A program made the translations under genes and the position numbers. The notes under the pieces were generated by a model. The model saw nothing but the letters and a program-made list of their open reading frames with translations. It had not been told where the DNA came from and searched no databases. Positions 1 through 8,167 of a stretch of DNA of 40,335 nucleotides are shown here, one piece after another (the stretch's first letter is position 1; each line of letters opens with the position of its first letter). Origin of the DNA: Oscillospiraceae bacterium. Its GTDB lineage: Bacteria; Bacillota; Clostridia; Oscillospirales; Oscillospiraceae. Where the stretch lies: the NCBI GenBank assembly GCA_017535865.1, contig JAFXTM010000059.1, positions 1 through 40,335 on the forward strand. Direction: 5' to 3'.

Positions 1-543
1 ACCCTGCTGGACATCAACAACTCCGTGCCCGCCCAGATGTGGGAGAGCCAGATCAAGGGCAAGTTCGACTATTGCCTGACCGACACCTTCATGGGCTTCC
101 ACTGCGGCAATACCCCGAGCTGCAAGATGTGCGCCGACCGCGCGGTCAAGTATCAGCTGATCCAGCACCGCCTGCTCGAGCCGGAAGGAAGCGAGCCCGA
201 CTTCACCCGCGGCACTCTCGAAGGCGACATCGCGCCGGGCGAGATCACTTTCTACCGTCTGCAGTGCGACTCGGAGGGCAAGCTGCGCTCCTACATCGCC
301 GAGGGCGAGGTCCTGCCCGTGGCCACGACGAGCTTCGGCGGCATCGGCGTCTTCGCGATCAAGGAGATGGGCCGCTTCTATCGGCACGTGCTGATCCAGA
401 AGCGTTTCCCGCACCACGGCGCGGTGGCTTTCGGCCATCACGGCAAGGCGCTCTTTGAGGTCTTCAAGTTCCTGGGCGTGGAGGATATCGGCTACAACCA
501 GCCGAAGTGCCTGCCCTATCCCACGGAGAACCCCTGGGCGTAA
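1..543 (+). CDS. L-fucose isomerase-like protein, C-terminal part (5' end outside window)
   Basis: The reading frame is open from base 1 and ends at TAA 541-543, so about the last 180 residues are present. The protein resembles the C-terminal part of the L-fucose/L-arabinose isomerase superfamily, metal-dependent enzymes that interconvert aldoses and ketoses. Visible signs are a conserved FHCGNT stretch, a TLEGDIAPGEITFYRLQ segment typical of the C-terminal beta domain, and a late AFGHHG motif that probably carries a metal or substrate histidine. A cysteine cluster (CGNTPSCKMC) is notable. An FGGY sugar kinase follows 66 bases downstream, so the pair probably performs isomerisation then phosphorylation of one sugar. 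The actual sugar cannot be read from the sequence. Family assignment is fairly secure; the fucose specificity is inference. Confidence 0.8.
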   Translation, partial: TLLDINNSVPAQMWESQIKGKFDYCLTDTFMGFHCGNTPSCKMCADRAVKYQLIQHRLLEPEGSEPDFTRGTLEGDIAPGEITFYRLQCDSEGKLRSYIAEGEVLPVATTSFGGIGVFAIKEMGRFYRHVLIQKRFPHHGAVAFGHHGKALFEVFKFLGVEDIGYNQPKCLPYPTENPWA

Positions 544-557
544 AAACTTCACATCGA

Positions 558-586
558 AGCGGGAGCGGCGCTTGCGCCCTCCCGCT
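558..586 (+). other. Strong intercistronic hairpin between isomerase and kinase genes
   Basis: AGCGGGAG (558-565) pairs with CTCCCGCT (579-586), and an inner GGCG/CGCC stem (567-570 with 575-578) closes a CTTG loop. There is one bulged C. Only a short, interrupted T-tract (CTTTC) follows, so it is a poor intrinsic terminator. It may cause partial termination or protect the 3' end of the isomerase message. Confidence 0.55.
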
Positions 587-609
587 CTTTCGGGAAAGGA
601 AAAAGAACG

Positions 610-2163
610 ATGGATCTGAAAAAAACCACCCTGGGGATCGAGCTCGGCTCGACCCGGATCAAGGCCGTCCTGATCGACGAGCGGCACCGGCCCGTCGCGC
701 AGGGCGACTTCGAGTGGGAAAACCAGCTTGCCGACGGAATCTGGACCTATTCGATGGACATGGTCCACAGCGGCATCCAAAGCTGCTTCGCCGCACTGCG
801 AGCGGATGTGAGGGAAAAAACCGGGCAGGAACTTACCACGGTCGGCGCGATCGGCGTCTCGGGCATGATGCACGGCTATCTGCCCTTCGACATCGAGGGG
901 CGTCAGCTGGCTGAGTTCCGCACCTGGCGCAACACCATCACCGGCGAGGCCGCCGGGAAGCTCACTGCGCTCTTCGGCTTCAACATCCCCCAGCGCTGGA
1001 GCATCGCACACTTGTATCAGGCGATGCTCAACGGCGAGGAGCATGTGAAGGATATCGCGTTTCTGACGACGCTCGCGGGCTACATCCACTGGCGGCTGAC
1101 CGGAGAGAAGCTCATGGGCGTGGGCGAGGCCAGTGGCATGTTTCCGATCGACAGCGCAAAGCTGGATTACGATGAGGAGATGCTGAAAAAATTCAAGGAG
1201 CTGACCGGCGCTGATCTGCGCGGCATCCTGCCCCGCGTGGCCGCGGCGGGGGAGAGCGGCGGCGTGCTCACCGAAGACGGCGCGCGCTTCCTCGATCCGA
1301 GCGGCACCCTGCAGCCGGGGGTCCCGGTCGCGCCCTGCGAAGGTGACGCCGGAACCGGCATGGTCGCGACGAACTCCGTGCGCGTGCGCACCGGCAACGT
1401 CTCGGCCGGCACCTCGGACTTTGCCATGATCGTAACCGATAAGCCGCTCGGCGTCCATCGGGAGATCGACATGGTGACCACGCCGGCGGGCATGCCCGTC
1501 GCGATGGTCCACTGCAACAACTGCACCTCGGACATCAACGCCTGGGTCGGCCTGTTTGCGGAGTTCGCCGGCGCGATCGGCGCGCCGCAGGATAAGAGCA
1601 GCCTGTTCACGATGTTGTTCAACAAGGCCCTGGAGGGTGAGGCGGACTGCGGCGGCCTGCTCAGTTACAATTACTTCTCCGGCGAGGGCGTGACGGATCT
1701 GGACGAGGGCCGCCCGGTCTTTGCCCGCAAGCCGGACGCTTCTTTCACGCTTGCCAACTTCATGCGCACGCATCTGCTTTCGGCGCTCGCAACGCTCAAG
1801 ATCGGCCTGGATATTCTGACCAAAACCGAGCAGGTAGAGATCGAGAAGCTGTACGGCCACGGCGGCTTTTTCAAGACGCCCGGCGTGGGGCAGCGGCTGC
1901 TCTCCGCGGCGGTCGGCGCGCCGGTCTCCGTGATGGAGACCGCTGGCGAGGGCGGCCCCTACGGCATGGCGCTGCTTGCGGCATACATGCTGTGGAGGGA
2001 CGAGGGAGAGACCTTGGAGGATTACCTCGACGACAAAGTTTTTGCGGAAGCATCCTCCTCGACGCTGCTCGCGGACGAGCGCGACATCGCCGGTTTCTCT
2101 GCTTTTCTGGAGCGCTATCGGCGCGCTTTCCCGGTGGAGCAGGCGGCGGCCGAGCTCGTCTGA
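610..2163 (+). CDS. FGGY-family carbohydrate kinase
   Basis: A 517-residue protein of the FGGY sugar kinase family (xylulokinase/fuculokinase type), which transfers phosphate from ATP to a ketose. The N-terminus carries the ribonuclease-H-like phosphate motif [15 protein letters not shown] (about residues 9-23). The centre has the typical [10 protein letters not shown] segment, and a second nucleotide-binding stretch, [11 protein letters not shown], lies near residue 265. A glycine-rich [18 protein letters not shown] motif is near the C-terminus. Length fits the family. The SD is GGAAAGGA, with ATG at 610. It follows the isomerase gene in the same direction, which supports a shared sugar pathway; an aldolase or transporter would lie outside the window. 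Substrate is unassigned. Confidence 0.85.
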   Translation: MDLKKTTLGIELGSTRIKAVLIDERHRPVAQGDFEWENQLADGIWTYSMDMVHSGIQSCFAALRADVREKTGQELTTVGAIGVSGMMHGYLPFDIEGRQLAEFRTWRNTITGEAAGKLTALFGFNIPQRWSIAHLYQAMLNGEEHVKDIAFLTTLAGYIHWRLTGEKLMGVGEASGMFPIDSAKLDYDEEMLKKFKELTGADLRGILPRVAAAGESGGVLTEDGARFLDPSGTLQPGVPVAPCEGDAGTGMVATNSVRVRTGNVSAGTSDFAMIVTDKPLGVHREIDMVTTPAGMPVAMVHCNNCTSDINAWVGLFAEFAGAIGAPQDKSSLFTMLFNKALEGEADCGGLLSYNYFSGEGVTDLDEGRPVFARKPDASFTLANFMRTHLLSALATLKIGLDILTKTEQVEIEKLYGHGGFFKTPGVGQRLLSAAVGAPVSVMETAGEGGPYGMALLAAYMLWRDEGETLEDYLDDKVFAEASSSTLLADERDIAGFSAFLERYRRAFPVEQAAAELV

Positions 2164-2199
2164 GGCCTTCCTTTCAAAAGCCATATACCGTTACAGCAC

Positions 2200-2238
2200 C
2201 CCGGGGCATTCACATTCGTGAAAGCCCCGGGCGTTTTT
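2200..2238 (+). terminator. Intrinsic terminator after the sugar kinase gene
   Basis: CCCGGGGC (2200-2207) pairs with GCCCCGGG (2224-2231). An inner stem TTCAC/GTGAA (2209-2213 with 2218-2222) sits above an A-A mismatch, and TTTTT follows at 2234-2238. This closes the isomerase-kinase unit. Confidence 0.88.
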
Positions 2239-2356
2239 CGACTTCTTTCGAGGGACTTTGACAGACACAAAGGCTTAAAGTGGGGGTTAAAGAGAAGAAA
2301 TTTCTAAATTTTTCTTAATTTGTGGGGAAACGAACGGATCTTTCGACGCTTTCCGC

Positions 2357-2385
2357 TTGCTTTTTGCAGACATTTACAGTAAAAT
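2357..2385 (+). promoter_or_regulatory. Sigma-A-type promoter for the lipoprotein gene
   Basis: TTGCTT (2357-2362), a 17-base spacer, then TAAAAT (2380-2385). It lies about 75 bases before the lipoprotein start. A TTGACA at 2258-2263 has no convincing -10 box. The AT-rich stretch between holds a palindrome AGAAATTTCT (2296-2305) of unknown meaning. Confidence 0.55.
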
Positions 2386-2459
2386 GTTTTTTACACGCGA
2401 AACAGTTGAATTCCAGCCCACGGGCTGCTGTAATGATTTTTCGAAAGGAGAACATGTCC

Positions 2460-3227
2460 ATGAAGCGCATGTTTCAAATTTGCCTGTGCCTCGCGTTTGC
2501 TCTTTTGATGGTTGTCAGTCTGACGGCATGCGGCCAGAAAGCGCCTGAACCGACGGCAGAACCGACGCCGGTCTCCACGCCGGAGCCCACTCCGGAACCG
2601 ACTCCTGAGCCGACGCCCATGCCGACCGTTCAGTCGATCGACATTCACTATGCCGGCAAAAAGCTGGATGATTTCACCATGCACATCGGCGAGATTGTCC
2701 CGCTCACCGTCTCTGTCCTTCCGGACGATATTCCAATCGAGGTCATCTGGTCGACCGATCCGGACGGTGAAGCGGCGCTGCGCTTCCACCCTTCGGATTC
2801 GGATCCCGCGAAGTGTGACGTGGAGTGCATCGGGCCTTTGCCGGAAAACAGCGGCGGGGTACAGATCTATGCCCAGGTTTACGGCGGCAAGGCCAGCTGC
2901 ATGGTGCATGTGATCGGGACCGGCGTTGCCCGGGAGGAGCAGAAGGTGGAGATCTATTATCCTCTTGAGGACCGGGTCCTTACCAACTTCTCCATGCGGG
3001 TCGGAGAGACGATCGCCCTAGAGGCCAGACCCCTGAATGGCGCAGGCAAGGAGGGGACCGTTGTCTGGAGCATGAGCGACAAGGCGGCGACCGCGCTGCG
3101 TTTCATCGAGGACAAGACTGACCCGTGGAAGGTCACGCTCGAGTGCTTCAACACCGTACCCGCCAGCGTGAATATCTATGTGGAGCTTGACGGCGTCAAG
3201 TCCGCCTGTGTGGTCTATCCCAACTGA
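2460..3227 (+). CDS. Lipoprotein with Pro/Thr/Glu linker and two related Ig-like domains
   Basis: A 255-residue predicted lipoprotein. I chose ATG 2460 because AAAGGAG ends at 2450, giving a 9-base spacing; ATG 2454 would be only 3 bases away. The signal peptide ends in a lipobox VSLTAC with the lipidated cysteine at residue 24. A low-complexity EPTPEPTP linker (about residues 29-55) should hold the folded part away from the membrane. Two roughly 95-residue units follow that look like a duplication: both have a start of the type I-x-Y...L-x-x-F-x-M-x-[IV]-G-E and an internal VxWS (VIWSTD, VVWSMS). They look like bacterial Ig-like (BIG2-type) domains. Function is unknown; cell-wall location is inferred. 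It precedes murA but has its own promoter. Confidence 0.75.
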   Translation: MKRMFQICLCLAFALLMVVSLTACGQKAPEPTAEPTPVSTPEPTPEPTPEPTPMPTVQSIDIHYAGKKLDDFTMHIGEIVPLTVSVLPDDIPIEVIWSTDPDGEAALRFHPSDSDPAKCDVECIGPLPENSGGVQIYAQVYGGKASCMVHVIGTGVAREEQKVEIYYPLEDRVLTNFSMRVGETIALEARPLNGAGKEGTVVWSMSDKAATALRFIEDKTDPWKVTLECFNTVPASVNIYVELDGVKSACVVYPN

Positions 3228-3268
3228 GCTTTTCCGCTGTCCGCGGACGTAAACAAGCGAATAACAAA

Positions 3269-3318
3269 GGATGCCCCCCGTGCATAGGATGGCCTGAACG
3301 CTTGCACGGGGGGTATCT
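3269..3318 (+). promoter_or_regulatory. Long hairpin overlapping the murA ribosome binding site
   Basis: Bases 3269-3284 pair with 3303-3318: sixteen contiguous pairs, two of them G-U, with eleven perfect central pairs (CCCCCCGTGCA with TGCACGGGGGG) and an 18-base loop. The 3' arm contains GGGGGG, the only SD-like sequence before the murA ATG at 3321, with 7 bases between. No T-tract follows, so a terminator role is doubtful. The structure could hide the ribosome binding site. Confidence 0.6.
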
Positions 3319-3320
3319 GC

Positions 3321-4580
3321 ATGGATATATGGCATATTCGCGGCGGAAGACGGCTGGAAGGCGCCTGCCCGGTCCAGGGCTCCAAAAACGCTTCGCTGCC
3401 CATCCTCGCGGCGGCCATCCTCGCTCCGCTGCGCTGCGAGCTGCACAATGTGCCGCGACTGCGCGACGTCGATGCGGCGCTGCGCATCCTTCGTTGTCTC
3501 GGTTGCCTCGCGGAGCAGCGCGAGAACGATGTTTACATAGATTCGACCACGCTCTCCGGCTGCAGTATCCCGCACAGCCTGATGGAGGAGATGCGATCTT
3601 CGGTCATTTTTATGGGCGCGCTGCTGGCCCGCTGCGGCGAAGCCAGACTCAGCCTTCCGGGAGGCTGTCAGCTCGGGAAGCGCCCCATTGACCTCCATCT
3701 CGCGGCGCTGCGTCAACTGGGCGCAGAGATCGAAGAGGACGGGACGGACATCTGCTGCCGTGCTGCGCGGCTGAAAGGTGCGGAGATCGCCCTGCCCTTC
3801 CCGAGCGTGGGGGCGACGGAGAACGCCATGCTTGCCGCCTGCGCGGCTAAAGGGACGACCACGATCCGAGGCGCGGCCAAAGAGCCGGAGATCCAGGCGC
3901 TGCAGGCCTTTCTTTCCCGCGCTGGCGCCGGGATCGGCGGAGCGGGGAGCGATACGATCCGGATCGAGGGCTTCGACTCCGCTGCGCGCTGCGTCTGCCG
4001 GATCATCCCCGACCGCATCGTGGCTTCCACGCTCGCCTGCGCCGCGGCTGCGACCGGAGGCGATGTATCGCTGTGCGGGATCGATCCCAGACATTTTTCT
4101 GCGCTTCTCTACTTCCTAAATAAAGCAGGCTGTGATATAATAAGCAGCAATCGCTCCGTCCGCATCCGGTCGCGCGGCAGACTCCGCGCGGCGGGGGAGA
4201 TCGTGACGGAACCCTATCCGGGCTTCCCGACGGACGCGCAGCCGGTCCTGATGGCCGCCATGCTGCAGGCGGAGGGGGAGACGCGCATCCGCGAGACGAT
4301 TTTTGAAAACCGTTTCCGCCAGGTGCCGGAACTGAGGCGCCTCGGGGCGGACATCGCCGTCTGCGGACAGACGGCGGAGATCCGTGGCGTGGATCGGCTT
4401 CACGGCGCCGCGCTCACGGCGACGGATCTGCGCGGCGGCGCTGCCATGATCGTGGCCGGGCTTGCCGCCTGCGGCGATACGGTCATCTGTGACGACGGAC
4501 ACGTGTCGCGCGGTTACGAGTCTTTTGACCGCTGCCTTTGTGCACTGGGAGCGGATATCTGTTTCGATCACGGAATTTGA
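3321..4580 (+). CDS. murA: UDP-N-acetylglucosamine 1-carboxyvinyltransferase
   Basis: A 419-residue EPSP-synthase-fold enzyme that transfers enolpyruvate from PEP to UDP-GlcNAc, the first committed step of peptidoglycan precursor synthesis in the cytoplasm. Key residues are visible: Lys22-Asn23 in the SKNASLP motif, Arg92 in EMRSS, and the catalytic cysteine at 116 in the loop PGGCQLGKRPID, which is the residue fosfomycin alkylates in MurA. FPTDAQP, FENRF and ATDLRGGAA motifs near the C-terminus also match. The start fits the usual MurA beginning with an early I-x-GG. Firmicutes often have two MurA paralogues, and this rather divergent copy may be one of them. ftsQ and ftsZ follow, consistent with a fragment of the division and cell wall cluster. 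Confidence 0.93.
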   Translation: MDIWHIRGGRRLEGACPVQGSKNASLPILAAAILAPLRCELHNVPRLRDVDAALRILRCLGCLAEQRENDVYIDSTTLSGCSIPHSLMEEMRSSVIFMGALLARCGEARLSLPGGCQLGKRPIDLHLAALRQLGAEIEEDGTDICCRAARLKGAEIALPFPSVGATENAMLAACAAKGTTTIRGAAKEPEIQALQAFLSRAGAGIGGAGSDTIRIEGFDSAARCVCRIIPDRIVASTLACAAAATGGDVSLCGIDPRHFSALLYFLNKAGCDIISSNRSVRIRSRGRLRAAGEIVTEPYPGFPTDAQPVLMAAMLQAEGETRIRETIFENRFRQVPELRRLGADIAVCGQTAEIRGVDRLHGAALTATDLRGGAAMIVAGLAACGDTVICDDGHVSRGYESFDRCLCALGADICFDHGI

Positions 4581-4607
4581 ACGATACTGATTCATAAGGA
4601 GAGCATT

Positions 4608-5387
4608 ATGGCAGGAACACGGTACAGCAGCCCCATCCCGCGCGCATCCCGGGACGAGAAGCGCGCGCCGCGCCGCAGCAGCTTCAGCGGACCGCTGATG
4701 TTTGCGGTGGCGATCGTGGCGGCGATCTTTGTGATGAGCGTGTTTTTCCGCGTCTCGGATATCCAGGTGAAAGGGAATGTCCACTACACGCCGGAGGAGA
4801 TCATCCGCGCCAGCGCGATCGAGGAAGGGGATAACCTCTTCTTCTTCGACCGCATCGCGACCATTTCGCGCGCGCTCTCCAAGCTCCCCTATATCGAGGA
4901 TATCGCCGTGGAACGCCGCCTGCCCAACAAGGTCATCATCACCGTGGAAGAGAGCTCCGCGCTTGCGTATCTGGAGCTCGGCGAGGAACAGTGGACCCTG
5001 GATCACCGCTGCAAGGTGCTCGGCAAGGCCGCGGAAGGGGAGACCGGTTCGCTGATCCCGGTCGTCGGGATCCGGCCAGGCACGCTGATGATCGGGGAAC
5101 AGATGGAGACAGAGGACAAGGACAGGGAAGAGGTCGAATATCTGGCCGCCGTCCTCGACCAGATCGAGGCGCGCGGCCTCACGGAGAGCATCACCCAGAT
5201 CGACTTCTCGGATTCAAAGAGCCCGGAGTTTCGCTATCAGGACCGGTATACGGTCGTCCTCGGTACAGAGGATGGTCTGGAGCATAAATTTGGTATGTTT
5301 GTCACGGTTTTGGAAAAGCTGAAAGCGGGCGATGTCGGCGTTATCAACGTGTCCGACGGGACGACGGCGCACTTCAGTCCCAATTGA
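4608..5387 (+). CDS. ftsQ: Cell division protein FtsQ/DivIB
   Basis: A 259-residue bitopic membrane protein of the divisome. A basic cytoplasmic tail (about residues 1-27) is followed by one membrane segment (about 28-48) and then a POTRA domain beginning RVSDIQVKGNVHYTPEEI, which contacts FtsL/FtsB. The extracellular beta domain (ERRLPNKVIITVEE onward) follows and ends with the usual VINVSDG type strand. An SD AAGGAGAG precedes ATG 4608. It lies 27 bases after murA and is presumably co-transcribed with it. DivIB is the Gram-positive name for the same protein. Confidence 0.9.
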   Translation: MAGTRYSSPIPRASRDEKRAPRRSSFSGPLMFAVAIVAAIFVMSVFFRVSDIQVKGNVHYTPEEIIRASAIEEGDNLFFFDRIATISRALSKLPYIEDIAVERRLPNKVIITVEESSALAYLELGEEQWTLDHRCKVLGKAAEGETGSLIPVVGIRPGTLMIGEQMETEDKDREEVEYLAAVLDQIEARGLTESITQIDFSDSKSPEFRYQDRYTVVLGTEDGLEHKFGMFVTVLEKLKAGDVGVINVSDGTTAHFSPN

Positions 5388-5436
5388 GGCTATTACAAAA
5401 TCCTTACAAAAGTTTTCGCAAAAATGTAAAAACCTA

Positions 5437-5465
5437 TTGACCATTGCAAAAAAATGTAATAAGAT
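5437..5465 (+). promoter_or_regulatory. Promoter of ftsZ, embedded in direct repeats
   Basis: TTGACC (5437-5442), a 17-base spacer and TAAGAT (5460-5465). A repeated sequence lies at and just upstream of it: GCAAAAATGTAA (5418-5429) and GCAAAAAAATGTAA (5446-5459), starting 28 bases apart, the second filling the promoter spacer. This arrangement could be a regulator site, though none is identified. Confidence 0.6.
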
Positions 5466-5532
5466 AGGGGTACTGAAATTTTGGGTTATCACGAGAAACC
5501 GTGCTCTGACTTATAGATAGGGAGGCAGAAGA

Positions 5533-6681
5533 ATGGACTTTAAAGCTGAAGCTGGTCCTGAAAATGTTGTAACGATCAAGGTCGTCGGTATCGGCGGCGC
5601 CGGAAACAATGTTGTCAATCGCATGGTGAAGGCGGGCACTCAGGGTGTCGAGTTCATCGCCATCAATACCGATAAGCAGGCTCTCGCCGTCTCCAATGCC
5701 GATCAGAAGATCCAGATCGGTGAGAAGATGACGCATGGCCAGGGCGCCGGGTCCGATCCCGAGATCGGCAAGCGCTCCGCCGAAGAGAGCCGCAACAACA
5801 TCGCTCAGTCGATCGAAGACGCCGACATGATCTTTCTGACCGCCGGAATGGGCGGCGGCACCGGCACGGGAGCGGCTCCGACGGTGGCCGATATTGCGCG
5901 CGAGGCGGGCATCCTGACCGTCGGCGTGGTGACGAAGCCTTTCAAGTTCGAGGGCAAGCGCCGGATGGATCAGGCCAACGCCGGCATCAAAGAGCTGCTC
6001 GGCAAGGTCGATTCCCTCCTCATCATTCCCAATGACCGTCTGAAGTATGCCACCGACCAGAAGGTCACGCTGGCCAACGCCTTTGAGATCGCGGACGATG
6101 TTCTGCGCCAGGCCGTGACCAGCATCTCCGATCTGATCAAGAACACCGGCTTCATCAACCTTGACTTTGCGGACGTGACCTGTGTCATGAAGAGCGCCGG
6201 CTATGCCCACATGGGCGTCGGCCATGCCGCCGGCAAGGGCAAGGCGGAGGAAGCCGCCCGTATGGCCATTGCGAGTCCTCTGATGGAGACTTCCATCAAC
6301 GGCGCCCGCGGCGTGCTGATCAACATCACCGGCTCCGAGGACATGGGGCTCGAGGACGTCGAGGCAGCCGCCAATCTGGTTCAGGAGTCCGCGCATCCCG
6401 AGGCCAATATCATTTTCGGTGCCACCTTCGATGAGACGATGCAGGACGAGATCCGCGTGACCGTCATCGCCACCGGCTTTGACGAGCCCGCTGCGGCGGA
6501 GACCGCCTCTGCCGCCTCCGCCCGACCGGCCGCCAAGCCGCAGGGCCTCTTTACCGGCGCTGCTGAGAAGGCTGCAGCCGCCGTCGTTCCTCCGCTGAAC
6601 GAGGAGGAGACCCCCGCGCCTCCCGCTGAGACGACGGAGGATCCTTTCGACAGCATCTTCAAAATCTTCAATTCCAAGTAA
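5533..6681 (+). CDS. ftsZ: Cell division protein FtsZ
   Basis: A 382-residue tubulin-like GTPase that polymerises into the Z ring. The GTP-binding signature GGGTGTG is at residues 107-113, with [13 protein letters not shown] near the N-terminus binding nucleotide as well. The T7-loop equivalent NLDFADV lies near residue 210. A variable Ala/Pro-rich linker (about 318-365) leads to a short C-terminal peptide [11 protein letters not shown], which should bind partner proteins such as FtsA or SepF. GGGAGG before ATG 5533 is a good SD. The gene has its own promoter although it sits directly behind ftsQ, so expression can be uncoupled from murA-ftsQ. Confidence 0.97.
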   Translation: MDFKAEAGPENVVTIKVVGIGGAGNNVVNRMVKAGTQGVEFIAINTDKQALAVSNADQKIQIGEKMTHGQGAGSDPEIGKRSAEESRNNIAQSIEDADMIFLTAGMGGGTGTGAAPTVADIAREAGILTVGVVTKPFKFEGKRRMDQANAGIKELLGKVDSLLIIPNDRLKYATDQKVTLANAFEIADDVLRQAVTSISDLIKNTGFINLDFADVTCVMKSAGYAHMGVGHAAGKGKAEEAARMAIASPLMETSINGARGVLINITGSEDMGLEDVEAAANLVQESAHPEANIIFGATFDETMQDEIRVTVIATGFDEPAAAETASAASARPAAKPQGLFTGAAEKAAAAVVPPLNEEETPAPPAETTEDPFDSIFKIFNSK

Positions 6682-6693
6682 GCCATGATCTGC

Positions 6694-6726
6694 AAAAAAG
6701 CTCCTCCCGTCGGGAGGAGCTTTTTT
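6694..6726. terminator. Bidirectional terminator between ftsZ and ridA
   Basis: An almost perfect palindrome: AAAAAAGCTCCTCCC before and GGGAGGAGCTTTTTT after a tiny loop. It has an A-tract on the left and a T-tract on the right, so it can end ftsZ transcription on the plus strand and ridA transcription on the minus strand. Confidence 0.93.
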
Positions 6727-6738
6727 ATGCCCAAGGCT

Positions 6739-7110
6739 TCACAGCTCGGCGATCACTTCGCACTCGAGCAGCACATCCTTCGGCAGGCGTGCCACCTCGA
6801 CACAGGAGCGGGCGGGATAGGGCTCGGAGAAATACTGGGCGTAGATGGCGTTGATGGCGGCAAAATCATCCATATGCTGGATAAACACCGTAGTCTTGAC
6901 GACCCGGCTCATGTCGGTCCCGGCGGCTTTCAGAAGCTCCGTGAGATTCCGGAACACCTGGTGGGCCTGTGCCTCGAGGCCGACGGCGATCTCCCCGGTC
7001 TTGGGGATGATGGGGATCTGACCGGACGTATAGACGAGTCCGCCGGTGATCTGGGCCTGGGCATAGGGGCCGATGGCGGCGGGAGCTTTGCTGGTGGAAA
7101 CTGCTTTCAT
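6739..7110 (-). CDS. RidA family reactive-intermediate deaminase
   Basis: A 123-residue protein of the RidA/YjgF/UK114 family, small cytosolic trimers that hydrolyse reactive enamine/imine intermediates (for example 2-aminoacrylate) to ketoacids and ammonia. The whole family pattern is visible: an APAAIGPYAQA start, GLVYTSGQIP, a central VVKTTVFI strand, and the active-site arginine in YPARSCVEV near residue 104, followed by LPKDVLLECEVIA. Length is exactly typical. Start ATG 7110 is preceded on the minus strand by AAGGACGGAG. It is transcribed alone from its own promoter. Confidence 0.95.
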   Translation of the reverse strand: MKAVSTSKAPAAIGPYAQAQITGGLVYTSGQIPIIPKTGEIAVGLEAQAHQVFRNLTELLKAAGTDMSRVVKTTVFIQHMDDFAAINAIYAQYFSEPYPARSCVEVARLPKDVLLECEVIAEL

Positions 7111-7145
7111 GGTATCACTCCGTCCTTTCTGATTTGGTGTAAACT

Positions 7146-7174
7146 ATAGTAACACCGAATAACGGAAAATTCAA
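7146..7174 (-). promoter_or_regulatory. Promoter of ridA
   Basis: On the minus strand TTGAAT (7169-7174), a 17-base spacer, then TACTAT (7146-7151), about 36 bases before the start codon. Confidence 0.55.
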
Positions 7175-7235
7175 TGCGAAAACACGTTTTTCCGCGACGC
7201 GGCGTGCTGCAGCCCGGCTTTTGCTGCTGCACATA

Positions 7236-7264
7236 TTGCGCTTTATATGAAAATGGGGTACAAT
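7236..7264 (+). promoter_or_regulatory. Promoter of the YihY-family gene
   Basis: TTGCGC (7236-7241), 17 bases, TACAAT (7259-7264). The -10 box is good and the -35 box weak. Predicted transcription start is near 7271, giving a leader of about 27 bases to the proposed start at 7298. Confidence 0.5.
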
Positions 7265-7297
7265 ATATAGAAAGACAACAGAAAGGGGGAGAAAGGG

Positions 7298-8110
7298 ATA
7301 GGCGTCTGGTCAATTCTGAAAAAGCTCGTCGTCATCTATAACGACCATCGGCTGCCGCGAGCCGCCGCGGCGCTCTCCTATTACACGACGATGACCTTCT
7401 TTCCCCTGATCATCTGCCTGTATACGCTGCTCGGCAAGAATTATCTGCGGGTCATGGAGGCTATGAAATTCATTTCGCGGTTCATCAGCATCGATACCAT
7501 AAACATGCTGCGCAGCTTCGTGATCCATATAGCACGGACCGGCAGCAACGCCATGCTCATCGCGGGCCTCACAGTCCTGCTGACCTCTGCCTCCGCCGGC
7601 GTGCGCAGCATGCAGAGCACGATCGGAGAAATGCAGGGCGGGGAGCACTACCAGGGCCTTGCCGGCTTTCTGTTCAGCCTGGTTTTCTCGGTCATTTTTG
7701 TGGGGGCGATCTATTTTGCGATCCTTGTCCTTTTTACGGGGAGAGAGTTCCTCAAACTGATAAACGGATGGCTGCCGTTTATCGACATCGGCGGCTCCTG
7801 GCAGTGGATACGCTATCTCCTGCTTGCCGGGATCATTTTCGTGATCGTCTGGGCAGTGTACGCGGTCTCCAAACGCCGCACGGACCGCTATCATACTTTC
7901 CCCGGCGCGGTGTTTACGACGATCGGCATGGTCGTTATGAGCATCCTGTTTTCCCTGTTCATCGCGGTCTCCACGCGGTACTCGCTGGTGTACGGCTCGC
8001 TTGCCTCCATGATCCTGCTGATGTTCTGGCTGTATCTGTGCTGCCAGATCATTTATCTCGGCGCGGCGCTGAACATTGCGATACGCGACGTGTGCGGTGA
8101 GCCTGGCTGA
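7298..8110 (+). CDS. YihY/BrkB-family membrane protein with apparent AUA start
   Basis: A roughly 270-residue polytopic inner-membrane protein of the YihY/virulence-factor BrkB family, whose function is poorly defined. The frame is open from 7271, but no ATG, GTG or TTG exists in any frame between 7261 and 7331. The first ATG (7391) would remove the conserved segment RLPRAAAALSYYTT that forms the start of the first membrane helix in this family. An SD-like AAAGGGGGAG (7282-7291) lies 6 bases before ATA 7298, reading (I/M)GVWSILKKLVVIYNDHR, so I place the start there. About six hydrophobic segments are visible. Either AUA is really used, or this is a point change or sequencing error in an ATG. 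Confidence 0.75.
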   Translation: MGVWSILKKLVVIYNDHRLPRAAAALSYYTTMTFFPLIICLYTLLGKNYLRVMEAMKFISRFISIDTINMLRSFVIHIARTGSNAMLIAGLTVLLTSASAGVRSMQSTIGEMQGGEHYQGLAGFLFSLVFSVIFVGAIYFAILVLFTGREFLKLINGWLPFIDIGGSWQWIRYLLLAGIIFVIVWAVYAVSKRRTDRYHTFPGAVFTTIGMVVMSILFSLFIAVSTRYSLVYGSLASMILLMFWLYLCCQIIYLGAALNIAIRDVCGEPG

Positions 8111-8124
8111 AAAGCATGGACAGA

Positions 8125-8167
8125 GCATCCCCCGAACCGAAGGACCGGTTCGGGGGATGCGGCTTTT
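8125..8167 (+). terminator. Terminator after the YihY-family gene
   Basis: GCATCCCCCGAACCG (8125-8139) and CGGTTCGGGGGATGC (8146-8160) form a perfect 15-base-pair stem with a 6-base loop. GGCTTTT follows. It lies between convergent genes; the T-tract reaches the stop codon of the metal repressor on the other strand. Confidence 0.85.

Noticed and set aside
2258-2286. TTGACA at 2258 as a promoter
   Set aside because: A perfect -35 box, but no -10-like sequence at 16-18 bases.
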